Origin: Mugil cephalus
Lineage: Eukaryota; Chordata; Actinopteri; Mugiliformes; Mugilidae
Length of the DNA: 64,000 nucleotides
NCBI RefSeq assembly: GCF_022458985.1
Contig: NC_061774.1
Location: forward strand, 5,694,616 to 5,758,615
Reading direction: 5' to 3'
Shown here in pieces: positions 46,019 to 57,811 of this stretch. The notes under the pieces were generated by a model that was not told the DNA's origin, did no database searches, and saw only the letters and a list, made by a program, of their open reading frames with translations. The position numbers and the translations under genes were made by a program. Within the stretch, counting starts at the first letter, position 1; each line of letters starts with the position of its first letter.

Positions 46019-46618
46019 GTCTCTTCCTTGCAGTAAGTTAGCAAGAAGTAGCAGGGACGAGCTAGTGAATGAGTTATTAGAGAGGAGGACTCATGACTCA
46101 GGAGTCAGTAAAATGACTCTCAAGATTCGAACCACTCGTTCAGGAGTTACACATCACTAGAACACAGACCACACTGCACTTCAAAGAGTTTATAAATAAG
46201 TCCACAAGTGCTTCAGAATCTGAAAAGTGGTAGTCTGTCTCATATTGTAATTAGCATTCATACAGCGTATGAGTCATTTATTTACATGATGTCTTTACAC
46301 ATGGCAATTAATATTTGAAAGACCATAATTAAAACAGATACGTAAAGGTAACCCATAGGACGAAAAAAAAAACAAGAAGTTACAATCTTTAATAGCTTTA
46401 ATGTGCTAATTTAAACAAAACAAAAAACATTAAAATAAAATGTTAATTTTTTTACTTTTATTATTTCGTATATAAAAGCATATTAACATGCACTTACAAA
46501 CTCATAATCCTTGTAAAAGAATTATCATAAAGCACATGTAGTCTACACATTTTTGTTTTAACAGCTCTCTCTTGATGAAGTTTAAAAAGAAAACGCAATT
46601 CACACACACACAGTACAT
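46019..46618 (+). other. B-type relic 3' flank, copy 3
   Basis: Continues the empty-site sequence after the Harbinger element (TGGTCTCTTCC) and matches 24,385-24,977. No gene. Confidence 0.6.
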
Positions 46619-46669
46619 TCAGCGAGTAACTTGAGAATAAACATATTCTTGTTTGTACAATTCTTTCTT
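46619..46669 (-). pseudogene. Last-exon stub of a B-type NITR
   Basis: About 50 bases of the final exon remain (reading YKQEYVYSQV-like text and a stop on the minus strand). It is then joined directly to the right part of the divergent spacer of gene 8 (GTCTTGTCTTGTTGATG). The rest of the partner gene and the left 1 kb of spacer are deleted. Confidence 0.65.
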
Positions 46670-47140
46670 ATATTGCGTCTTGTCTTGTCTTGTTGATGTA
46701 TCACTGTTCACACTACTGACCTGATTCAGGTTATGAATTGCAGTTTAAATATTTTAGTCTAAAGTCTTCTTGCCTTCTCTAGCACCACCATGGGGTAGAG
46801 CAGTGATGATCACTGATGTTGTTGAATATGTTTATTGTGAGGCTAAATCAACACTCTTGGCCTTCAGGCTCCTCTGACTGTTACAGTGTCACAACAATTA
46901 TCAGTGAAGATCCAGCCTGTGGATATTTCCTCTGAGATTCAGACTGTGATGCATTTTAAACCCTTCTTATAGGATATACCACAGGCAGCAGAAGTGACCA
47001 TACCAACTGCTACTTGATGATCAAGGATGAAGAAATACAGTCACCTAGGATAAACAGGTCAAGTAAAGCAATCAGTCTTGAGAACTGCTGCGACACATGA
47101 AAGAGAGGCGATCAGATTCACAAAGCCCTGTATGAGACCA
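46670..47140 (+). other. Shortened upstream spacer of gene 8
   Basis: Right part of the divergent spacer, beginning at the point equivalent to about 19,505. No coding signal. Confidence 0.6.
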
Positions 47141-47240
47141 ATGCAACAGGAAGTGTACTTTTGAAACTATTCTCAGTAAACCAATCAGATGCATTTTATG
47201 ATGAGACGTCACCACCTTCTCATCTCCTTCACACTCTTAA
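47141..47240 (+). promoter_or_regulatory. NITR gene 8 promoter, CRE mutated
   Basis: AGGAAGT (about 47,150-47,156) and CCAAT (about 47,181-47,185) are kept. The CRE reads AGACGTCA (47,204-47,211). The TTAAATAC box is present. Confidence 0.5.
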
Positions 47241-47276
47241 ATACAAAAAAGTCTCTGAACAAGACACAATGTGAAG

Positions 47277-48865
47277 ATGGTCGTGTTATGGATTACACTG
47301 CTTTGTCTTCATCCAGTATGTAAGTGCTCTTTTGTTCTGTCTAAAGGTTTTCTCAGTGGAGAATTTATACACTAAAGAGATGATTTTTCAGCAGAATTTT
47401 TGCACATCATACACAATATCCTTTAATTATTTTTTATGTTTTCCTTTAATTCAGATACGCTGCTTCCAGTGAAAACAGTTCATCTTGGTGAACCAGCCAC
47501 ATTTACATGTGTTATACCAAGCATAGATATCAGCGACAGAAAAATCCACTGGTACAAGCAGAGTGTTGGAGATTCTCTCAATATAATTGTAACATTGGTT
47601 AAATCCGTAACAGAGTACGCACCAAACGTTTCAAACTCAAGATTTGACTTACGTACTGATAACAGCTTTAGTAACCTGACCATTTTGAGCACAGTTGAAG
47701 AGGATGAAGGAATGTACCACTGTGGAGTCACAGAGTGGATAAAGACTAAATGGAGTGGGACATATTTGTTAGTAGAAGGTAAGGTTTGATTTACTTTAAG
47801 TTTTCTAGTCCTTCTTATCATGATGTGAAAATGCCCAAGACATGGTTGGAAGTGCTCAGTTTTTAATATTGTTTTATTTTAAATCAGGAAACACTGAGAG
47901 GACTATTGTTCAGACAGTATCATATCCAGTCCGTCCAGGAGACTCAGTGACTCTCCAGTGTTCAGTCCTCTCTGACTCTGAGAACAAGACGTGTCCAGGA
48001 GATCTCAGTGTGTTCTGGTTCAGAGCTGGATCACAGACATCTCATCCAAACATCATCTACACTGACGGAGATATGAGTAATAAATGTGAGAAGAGATCTG
48101 AGACTCAGAAGAGATGTGTCTACAGCTTCTCTAAGGACATCAGCTCCTCTGATGCTGGGACTTACTACTGTGCTGTGGCCACATGTGGAGAGATATTATT
48201 TGGAAATGGAACTAAACTGGAGACTGGTAGGATTTTAGGTTTAGTACAAAATTCTAAGTTTCATGTAATCATAAAATATATTTTATGTTTTTTTTCTTCT
48301 GTTTTTAGATCAAACAGCAAGTTCTGTGTTAGTTATTGTGTTGGTGGTGGCAATCATCTGCTTGGCCATTTCTATGATTATGAATCTAATTTTCATCTGT
48401 TATCGAACTCAGAAAGGACTATGTGGACAACATGAAGGTAAGTGTAGTTTACTTACTTTGTTCACCGCCTGTTTGTTCAGAGAATACTGAATACTACAAC
48501 TAAGATCTCTTTAGTTTTGATTCGCTATTCCTCTTGCAGTCCATCACCGAGTTGTTGATCCTAATTTAAAAGTCAAATTAATGTGCTTGTTTTTATTCAT
48601 ACGTAGCGACAAAAAGCAGCTCTTCACCAGCAAGACAAGATGATATGAGCCAACCAGTTAAAGACAAAGTAATTACAGCAACTCACATTATTTGTTATTT
48701 CACTAGCATGATTCCCAACGGCTCAGTGTAACAGAATGTCTTATTTTATTTGCCGCATAGGCTGAAGGTGATCTCAACTATGCTGCGCTGCATTTCTCTG
48801 CCAGAGGAAGAAAGAAGAAAGAGTTGAATCCAGGAGAATGTGTGTATTCTCATGTGAAATACTGA
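47277..48865 (+). CDS. NITR gene 8, A-type, inhibitory, 333 aa, intact
   Basis: Exons: 47277-47319, 47455-47778, 47888-48226, 48309-48437, 48607-48668, 48761-48865, with all GT/AG sites and phases as in gene 4. The signal peptide is MVVLWITLLCLHPV. D1 reads CVIPSIDISDRKIHWYKQ and MYHCGVTEWIKTKW. D2 has all six cysteines (147, 158, 189, 199, 217, 222) and FGNGTKLE. The TM exon ends FICYRTQKGLCGQHEG. The tail carries ITIM LNYAAL (Tyr306) and VYSHVKY (Tyr328). Intron 3 is short and has lost its internal stop, so the frame reads through it; retention would give a different C-terminus. AATAAA lies about 500 bases past the stop. An inhibitory surface receptor is the likely product; the ligand is unknown. 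Confidence 0.85.
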
Positions 48866-49785
48866 ATGTAAATGTGAGTCAAAAACTGTTTCTGGTCCTC
48901 ACCCAAATTCTCTCCATGTGCCGTATTTTACCGTATGTTGGTTCTTACCTAATGCTAGAACCTTATGCTAGAAACATTAATTTAAGATTCCTCAGGCTTC
49001 TGTTTCATTTTGTTTTCTGAAAAATGCAACTTAATTGGAGATTCTCTTTCTCTTTTAAACAATTATAAACCTATTTCTAACCAAATACACACCCTAAACA
49101 GCAAAACTGATTTCAGAGCCCTAGCTAGATGAGGCTTCTTCAGCCTTAGTTGAACCAACCAGTTACTTTACAAATTTGTCTAATTATTAACATATATTTT
49201 TGTGTCTGCTTTATGCCTCACTGAAAAGACTGTAAGTTTCTTTAGTCATAGTTTTTGGCAAACTAAAGAGGTGATGAAGACTTTCAGTAAAATGCATGCA
49301 ACTGTAATATCAAGACAGGTTTTTAAATGTGTGAACATTATGTTTCAAAGTGACTGTCTTCAATAAATAATACATTCATTAAAAAGGTTTCAACAAAATG
49401 TTTGATTGATACATTTGCTTTGTGCCTCAGCCTTCACAGTCACGCTAGAGTAGCTGAGAAAAGGCTTTACTCTCAGTTTCCACTTCAAACCTAGAAGCAC
49501 TTTTTATCTAGTTAGATTCCACTAAGAGGTCTGTGGTTCACTGCGTGTAGAATTTAATGAGGACTGTCGTCAGTTATGAATATTTAGAAAGGGACATTGA
49601 TTCTGCGTGTTTCCTTTAGTCCGATGTTGTATGTATCTATGACAGAGGTTTGTTATTCTTGTTTCTCCTGCTCTTCTTTTCTCTCTCATCTCTGTTTCTA
49701 CCCGGCTGGACTCAGGCAGATGATTCCCTCTGGGTTCTGCTCAAGGTTTCTTCTTGTTAAAGGGAGTTTTGTCTTACGGCAGTAA
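48866..49785 (+). other. 3' flank of gene 8 with AATAAA and a truncated Tail-1
   Basis: AATAAA at 49,362-49,367. Tail-1 runs from about 49,640 and is cut at about 49,775 (GTTTTGTCTTACGG), where a deletion joins it to GCAGTAACACAATAGTG. Tail-2 and the adjoining 1.5 kb are therefore missing. Confidence 0.6.
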
Positions 49786-50400
49786 CACAATAGTGACATC
49801 TGGTCTCTTCCTTGCAGTTAGTTAGTAAGAAGTAGCAGGGACGAGTTAGTGAACGAGTTATTAGAGAGGAGGACTCATGACTCAGGAGTCAGTAAAATGA
49901 CTCTCAAGATTTGAACCATTCGTTCAGGACTTACACATCACTAGAACACAGACCACACTGCACTTCAAAGAGTTTATTAATAAGTTCACAAGTGCTTCAG
50001 AATCTGAAAAGTGGTAGTCTGTCTCATATTGTAATTAGCATTCATACAGCGTATGAGTCATTTATTTACATGATGTCTTTACACATGGCAATTAATATTT
50101 GAAAGACCATAATTAAAACAGATACGTAAAGGTTGGAAACAAATAGGACAAGACAACTAAAAAAATTACAATCTTTAATAGCTTTAATGTGCTAATTTAA
50201 ACAAAACAAAAAACGATAATATTTTTTTATATTTTACATTTATAATTTCATATATTAAAGCATATTAACATGCACATACAAACTCATAATCCTTGTAAAA
50301 GAATTATCATAAAGCACATGTAGTCTACACATTTTTGTTTTAACAGCTCTCTTTTGATGAAGTTTAAAAGGAAAACGCACTTCACACATATACAGTACAT
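49786..50400 (+). other. B-type relic 3' flank, copy 4
   Basis: Near-identical to 24,355-24,977. No gene seen. Confidence 0.6.
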
Positions 50401-50945
50401 TCAGCCAGTAACTTGAGAATAAACACATTCTTGTTTGTACAACTCTTTCTTCTTTCTTTCTCTTCTTGGTTTCCCTCCAGTGAAATGCTGCGTAGCAGCA
50501 TAGTTCAGATCATCTTCAGCCTGTACAGAAAGTAAAGCGCTCATATACTGTATAGGAACTTACTTATTGCTTCTGCTGGGGATCATGTTAAAACACCGAC
50601 AAATCACATGATTTGGTGTCACTACTTAAATTATCATTAACCGGTTGTCTCAAGTTATCTTGTGAAGAGTGACTTTCTGGGCCTAATGATGAATAAGACA
50701 CACATGAAACATATAACCACATAGAAATGTGTCTGCTGATAGATAATTTAAGTTTATCATTCAGTAAACAGAACTTACTTTCGTATACTTTCGTATAAAT
50801 TAAGGAATAGTTCATCACAAGTCAGATAAGTAACATTTAGTCCACAATTTGAGCATGAATCATTACAGATCTAGTTAACATGTTTTATGTTATATCACTT
50901 ACATCCTAGATGAAGGAGAAGCAAAGTAACCCAGAGCAGAACCAT
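50401..50945 (-). pseudogene. B-type NITR relic B: exon 1 plus exons 5 and 6
   Basis: Exon 1 50903-50945, exon 5 50630-50682, exon 6 50401-50520. Same deletion join, same lost exon-5 donor and same LNYAATQHF tail as relic A, differing by a handful of bases. It is a duplicate of relic A. Confidence 0.75.
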
Positions 50946-50956
50946 CTTGTCACTGT

Positions 50957-51975
50957 CAGTAACACTTTCTTTGAAGGTTGTATTTATAATGCACTATGAA
51001 TGCACTCATAATGTTTTATAAGGTGCCTATAAAGCATTATAATGGTCATTATTACCATCTATACATATTCACAAGTCGTCATAACCAACTTCATGATGCA
51101 TTATGACAACTGGTTATGAATGATTGTAATTTTAATCTGAATAGTGCATTATAAATATGTCAATATCTGCCTAGTCACTGTTATAAACAGCTATGTCCTA
51201 TCATAAGTGCTATTTGTCAGCGCTAAGTAAAGTGACAAGAATATGACACTATTATTAACAGATATAAGTTACTATGCGTAATTAAAAGGTGCAATAAACT
51301 AAGTCCTGAGTCTGGCATCTTTACCCCATATGCACAATGTTAATATCATAGGTGTTATTTGTCAGCTTTAGGTAAATTAGTGCAAATGAGGTGTTGTGGA
51401 TATAAGACTATTATAAACAAATATGAGGCACAATGAAATGAGAGCCTGGACAGTAAAGACAAAAAGCATTTAGTTTACTTTATTTTCATTTAAACCAACA
51501 CACATAATCAGAATGATTATCAATGCTCTGAGTACATTACACAACACATGAAACACATGAAACAGGCCACAAAAGTGGCACGGCGTGGTCCTAGAGATGT
51601 GGCTCTTGAAAGTGCCTTTGGGTTGGTGAGATGATTCAGGGTCAGAGGTCAGGAGATGGTTTGACAGCAACTACAAGAAGAACAGAGGCAAATCTTTAGT
51701 TCTCTAGCTGGGTTTGTTTTTATGCAGAAAGGTTTGATTGAAAACACATAAGCAGATCACGTTTTTTTGTTTAAAGCAGCCTAATGAGACATTATGTTAC
51801 CGCATATCATGCAGGCACTGCAGATTATCCGTAGGTGATCTCATGAAGTTGGTTATGACGACTTGTGAATATGTATAGATGTAATAATGACCATTACAAT
51901 GCTTTATACCTTATAAAATATTATGAGTGCATTCATATGACATTATAAATACAACCATCATAGAAAGTGTTACCG
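50957..51975. mobile_element. TIR element 1B, 1,019 bp
   Basis: Same ends and same CACTGT target duplication (50,951-50,956 and 51,976-51,981) as element 1A, so it was duplicated together with its site. It lacks about 180 bases present in 1A around 25,755-25,930. Confidence 0.8.
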
Positions 51976-51981
51976 CACTGT

Positions 51982-53570
51982 CTTAGAAAACTCGCTGACC
52001 TTTATTTAAGCGTCAGACCAGGAGGTGTGGCGATTCACAACACCAAATGCATCTGCATCAAATGCATCTCACTGAAAATACATTCACAGTGCATTTCCTG
52101 CTACACACGTCTTGTGCTGCTTTGAAGTGTGTGATCTCTAATTCTGTTTAATTTAATAAAGGGGTCAGTAATATGTTGTTTTATAAGTTCATGATTTTAT
52201 ATTTGGAGGTCTACCAGAATATTTTTTACAGGGGTTGATATTCATGAAAGATGGTATTTTTCTTATACTCTACATTACTGCAGCAGAAATTTAGCTTCTG
52301 TCTCTTTAAGGAACCCCTCCTGAAAATAGCTGCTCTGATTGGTCAGCTGGCACTCTCTGTTGTTTTTGCTCAGCCATTTGATGGTGGGTTATGATCACTA
52401 GCCACTGGGACACTGTGAGAAAGAGTAACTTAGACTGACATAGACTTCAGGCTTTGTGACTTTGCAGACATTTTACATGCATGAAAAGCTATGACACATA
52501 TTTGATGGAATCACCCCAAGTGTTACCATCACCTTAGAGTTTAGGCCACAACAAAGAAGGGAGGGCCACACAGAAAGATCAATTTTAAACAATAATTTTA
52601 CTAAGAAAGATAACAAATAATTACAAAACCAATAAAGACGTATGAGGTTGGATGTTGGATGTACTGAAAGCAGTATGTGTGTGGTCCAAAGAAAGTAACC
52701 AAAAACCAAACAAAACACAAACGGATGGGATCTTGTGGGTCCAGGTGGGACAGAGCAAATAAACTGAGGAAGTCTGGATTTTATAGACTCCTACACAGTT
52801 GCAGCCTGTCTGCAATCACAGGTAGAGGCGGATCCTCCCAACAGCAAAGGAAGAGCTTCACTGCAACCAGTCACAGGATAGATTGGCTTGGCAGAAAATG
52901 TGTATCAGACATTCATGGTTCCCATATGATGAATCCTGATTACTATGACTGTGTGAGGCCTGAACAAGACTTAAATCCCTGCTTGTATATTGTGTCTTGT
53001 CTTGTTGATGTATCACTGTTCACACTACAGACCTGATTCAGGTTATGTTCCAGAGCAGTTCAAAGTAGAACAGTACAGCAAATTTGTTACAACTCCCAAA
53101 CTCTGCGATAAGCATCACCTGAACTTTGACCCTCATCTATTGTTTTTGTCTGAGACAGGTAGATTGCAGTTTAAATATTTTAGTCTGAAGTCTTCTTGTC
53201 CTTTTCTCTAGCACCACCATGGGGTAGAGTAGTGATTATCAATGTTGTTGTTGAATATGTTTATTGTGAGGCTAAATCAACACTCTTGGCCTTCAGGCTC
53301 CTCTGACTGTTACAGTGTCACAACCATTATCAGTAAAGATCCAGCCTGTGGATATTTCCTCTGAGATTCAGACTGTGATACATTTTAAATCCTTCTTGTA
53401 GGACATACCACAGGCAGCAGAAGTGACCATACCAACTGCTACTTGATGACCAAGGATGAAGAAATACAGTCACCTAGGATAAACAGGTCAAGTAAAGCAA
53501 TCAGTCTTGAGAATTGCTACAATATATGAAAGAGAGGCGATCAGATTCACAAAGCCCTGTATGAGACCAA
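51982..53570. other. Divergent spacer, copy 3
   Basis: Matches 18,512-20,110 and 26,736-28,300. No gene supported. Confidence 0.6.
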
Positions 53571-53676
53571 TGTAACAGGAAGTGTACTTTTGAAACTATT
53601 CTCAGTAAACCAATCAGATGCATTTTATGATGAGACGTCACCACCTTCTCATCTCCTTCACACTCTTAAATGCAAA
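53571..53676 (+). promoter_or_regulatory. NITR gene 9 promoter, CRE mutated
   Basis: ETS-like AGGAAGT and CCAAT are kept. The CRE reads AGACGTCA (53,633-53,640), the same variant as gene 8. The TATA-like box is TTAAATGC. Confidence 0.5.
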
Positions 53677-53705
53677 AAAGTCTCTGAACAAGACACAATG
53701 TGAAG

Positions 53706-55286
53706 ATGATCGTGTTATGGATTACACTGCTTTGTCTTCATCCAGTATGTAAGTGCTCTTTTGTTCTGTCTAAAGGTTTTCTCAGTGGAGAATTTATACA
53801 CTAAAGAGACGATTTTGCAGCAGAATTTTTGCACATCATACACAATATGCTTTAATTATTTTTTATGTTTTCCTTTAATTCAGATACGCTGCTTCCAGTG
53901 AAAACAGTTCATCTTGGTGAACCAGCCACATTTACATGTGTTATACCAAGCATAGATATCAGCGACAGAAAAATCCACTGGTACAAGCAGAGTGTTGGAG
54001 ATTCTCTCAATATAATTGTAACATTGGTTAAATCCGTAACAGAGTACGCACCAAACGTTTCAAAATCAAGATTAGACTTACGTACTGATAACAGCTTTAG
54101 TAACCTGACCATTTGAGCACAGTTGAAGAGGATGAAGGAATGTACCACTGTGCAGTCACAGGGTGGATAAAGTCTAAATGGAGTGGGACATATTTGTTAG
54201 TACAAGGTAAGGTTTGATTTACTTTAAGTTTTCCAGTCCTTCTTATCATGATGTGAAAATGCCCAAGATATGGTTGGAAGTGCTCAGTTTTTAATACTGT
54301 TTTATTTTAAATCAGGAAACACTGAGAGGACTGTTGTTCAGACAGTATCAGATCCAGTCCATCCAGGAGACTCAGTGACTCTCCAGTGTTCAGTCCTCTC
54401 TGACTCTGAGAACAAGACATGTCCAGGAGATCTCAGTGTGTTCTGGTTCAGAACTGGATCACAGACATCTCATCCAAACATCATCTACACGGATGGAGAT
54501 ATGAGTAATAAATGTGAGAAGAGATCTGAGACTCAGAAGAGATGTGTCTACAGCTTCTCTAAGGACATCAGCTCCTCTGATGCTGGGACTTACTACTGTG
54601 CTGTGGCCACGTGTGGAGAGATATTATTTGGAAATGGAACTAAACTGGAGACTGGTAGGATTTTAGGTTTAGTACTGGGAGTGATGTACAAAATTCTAAG
54701 TTTCATGTAATCATAAAATATATTATATCAGCAAGTTCTGTGTTAGTTATTGTGTTGGTGGTAGCAATCATCTGCTTGGCCATTTCTATGATTATAAATC
54801 TAATTTTCATCTGTTGTGGAACTCAGCAAGGACTATGAGGGACAACATGAAGGAAGTGTATATTCTTAGTTTGTTCACTGCCTGTTTGTTCAGAGAATCA
54901 CTGAATACAACAACTAAGATCTCTTTAGTTTTGATTCGCTATTCCTCTTGCAGTCCATCACCTAGTTGTTGATCCTAATTTAAAAAAGTCAAAATTAATG
55001 AGCTTGTTTTTATTCATACTAGCGACAAAAAGCAGCTCTTCACCAGCCAACAAGATGATATGACCAATCAGTTAAAGATCAAAAAGAAATTACAGCAATC
55101 ACATTATTTGTTTATTTCACTAGCATGATTCCCAACGGCTCCAGTGTAACAGAATGTCTTTTTTTATTTGCTGCATAGGCTGAAAGGTGATCTCAACTAT
55201 GCTGCGCTGCATTTCTCTGCCAGAGGAAGAAAGAAGAAAGAGTTGAATCCAGAGGAGAATGTGTGTATTCTCATGTGAAATACTGA
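53706..55286 (+). pseudogene. NITR gene 9, A-type, frameshift in D1; 3' exons in noisy sequence
   Basis: Exons: 53706-53748, 53884-54206, 54316-54654, then degraded TM (about 54,729-54,852), tail exon 5 (about 55,023-55,084) and exon 6 (about 55,189-55,286). D1 lacks one T in the ATTTTGAG run (54,111-54,114), giving a stop right after SNLTI. D2 is complete with six Cys and FGNGTKLE. The intron-3 acceptor and the first bases of exon 4 are deleted. The TM exon has a TATGAGG stop and its donor reads GGAAG. Exon 6 has an extra A after GCTGAA. Damage after about 54,720 coincides with a general rise in small indels and may be assembly error. The D1 frameshift lies in clean sequence. Confidence 0.7.
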
Positions 55287-57811
55287 GTGTAAATGTGATC
55301 AAAAACTTGTGCTGGTCCCAACCCACATTCTCTCCATGTGCCGTATTTATGTACATTGGTTCCTTACTAATGCTTAATCTTATGCTATAAACTTTAATCT
55401 AAGATTCCTCAGGCTTACTGTTTCATTTTGTTTTTTTGGAAAAATGGCAACTTACTTGGAGAATCTCTTTCTCTTTAAACAATTTATAAACCTATTTCTA
55501 ACCAAATACACACCCTACAACAGCATAACTGATTTCAGAAGCCCGAGCTAATGATGAGGCTTTCTTCAGCCTTACAAGTTGAACAAACCAGTTAGTTTTT
55601 AACAAGATTGTCTAATTATTAAACATATATTATTTTGCTTTATGCCTCACTGAAAAGACTGTATGTTTCCTCTAGTCATAGTTTGTGGCAAACTAAAGAG
55701 GTGGGGGGAATGGAGACTTTCAGTAAAATCATGCAAACTGTAATATTAAGATAGGTCAATTAAATGTGTGAACATTAGAAGTTCAAAGGACTGTCTTCGA
55801 TAAATAATACTTCATTAAAAAGGATTCAACAAAATGTTTGGATTGAAACATTTGTTTTGTGCCTCTCCTGCCTCCACAGTCACGCTAGAGTAGCTGAGAA
55901 AAGGCTTTACTCTCAGTTTCCACTTCAAACCTAGAAGCCCTTTTTATCTAGCTAGATTCCACTAAGAAGGTCTGTGGTTCACTGCTGTGTAGGAATTTAA
56001 TGAGAACTGTCTCAGTTATGAATATTTAGAAAGGGACCATTGATATATCTGCATTGTATTCCTTAGTCTGAATGTTGTATGTATCATATGACCAGAAGGT
56101 ATGATATACATGTTTCTTCCTGCTCTTCTTTTCTCTCCTTCTCAGTTCTACCGCCCGGCTGGACTCAGGCACATATTCCCTCTGGGTTCTGCTCAAGGTT
56201 TCTTCTTGTTAAAGGGAGTTTTGTCTTGCTGCCATCGCCCTCAGGCTTGCTCTAGAGGTTTCAGGCCGGTTTTAATAAAGCACCTTGAGACAATTTGTGT
56301 CGTTATTGATACTATAGAAATAAGATTTAATTGAATTGAATCGAAAACAGATTCAAGGTCCTGGCCTTAGGAATCTGAGGTGAACTTTAATTCTATACGT
56401 TAACCCCAGACTCAATGAGTATATTCATACTATCTAAGAGGCTGTTGCTTTTTAATTTATTTATTTTAATTTTTTTTTTTTAAAGAGTTTAAGTTTCAAC
56501 AGTGCAGCATTAGTAAAAAGCATAAATTCCAGCAATGGGCAAAAACATCATTACATCAGAATAGTTTTGGATAATGTTTTTTCACATATCATTAGTCTAA
56601 TAACATAATTGCCTGAGTCATTTTTTTTTTTTCTTCAACTGTTACAATGTCAGTAAAAATACCAGTGGCTCATTTTCATTCTCAGCTGTCATTGGGTGAG
56701 AGGTGGGGTCCACTCTCCACACCAGTCTCCAGTCTATCCTCAGGGCTAACACCAGAGAGACGACAACCATTCATCACCACACACACATCCTACCTAACCG
56801 CCAATTTAGAATCCACAAGAACCTAACTAGCACGTCTTTGGAGGTTGGGATGAAGCCGGGAGTAGCCAGAGCAAACCCATGCAGACACAAGAGAACATCT
56901 CCACCCCAACATGCCCTGAACCCAGAACGCTATCTTGCTATTGTAGTATAAGGTCCTTCTTCCCTGCCCCCCCTTCCTGTTGCCTGTGTTATTCGGAATG
57001 TAGTTTTTCATTATTATAAAGGTTAAAAAGATTAACTACTAACTACACTGTAAAATGTCCAGATCCCTAAGGGGTTAGGGTCTTATTGTTCATAATGTGG
57101 AAGTTTTCAGAGAAAGAAAAACCAAAATGAGGAGAGTGTTGGAGCTGAAAGAGGAGGGGATTCTACAATTGGCACCTGAAGCACCCTCAGATATGGTGAA
57201 AGAGTTTTTGGGCACTGTCTTTCTCGTAATAAAGCATTTTTAAATGCAAGAGAAGACATGAGCAGCAGTGAATCCACTATCTTTTCAATCAACCACATCA
57301 ATTCACAACACTAAGATACACATCAATGCAACCCTTACATCACTGTGGCGACTTTTTCTTGTTTTTCATCCAAAAACATTCAAATGAGACTAGTGATTCT
57401 TTTATTACGAAATGCAAAAATGTATTTCCTTATTCATTTTATTTATGTGATGTTTAATGGGTAATTCAATAGCGAGGGCACTGGCATCACACAAGCAATC
57501 AGTGAGACACACAAGAGTTTTATTATCTTCAGAAAAGACAGTGGCATGGTTTCTACTGTGTCACTCAGACACAACCAGAGCAGCAGATTTTCAAGTCAGG
57601 TAACGGATGATGCATTCATTTTGAGACTGGGACCAGGTCACTGTGAGCAGCTGAGTGATTTGTTCATATCATGGATCACAGCATGGTAGGGAAAGTGGAG
57701 TTAAAACAAGAAATCAGAGGTGTTCCATTTACCCACGGGGCTAATACGGATATGAACTTGATTTAAACAAATTACATTTAACAAAAGCAGTAAAGCAAAT
57801 AGTGACATCTT
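55287..57811 (+). other. Gene 9 3' flank (noisy), Tail-1 and Tail-2 copies, Ig relic
   Basis: Same order as at 34,286-35,958 with many extra or missing single bases: 3' UTR, Tail-1 (about 56,120-56,345), Tail-2 (about 56,695-56,940), the GAGAGTGTTGGAGCTG block, and at about 57,505-57,599 a copy of the Ig-exon relic (GTTTCTACTGTGTCACTCAG). Confidence 0.6.

Noticed and set aside
45739..46044. N-terminal extension of the Harbinger Myb-like ORF
   Set aside because: It crosses the transposon end into host flank; the family start fits MSKAKKRNF at 45,738.
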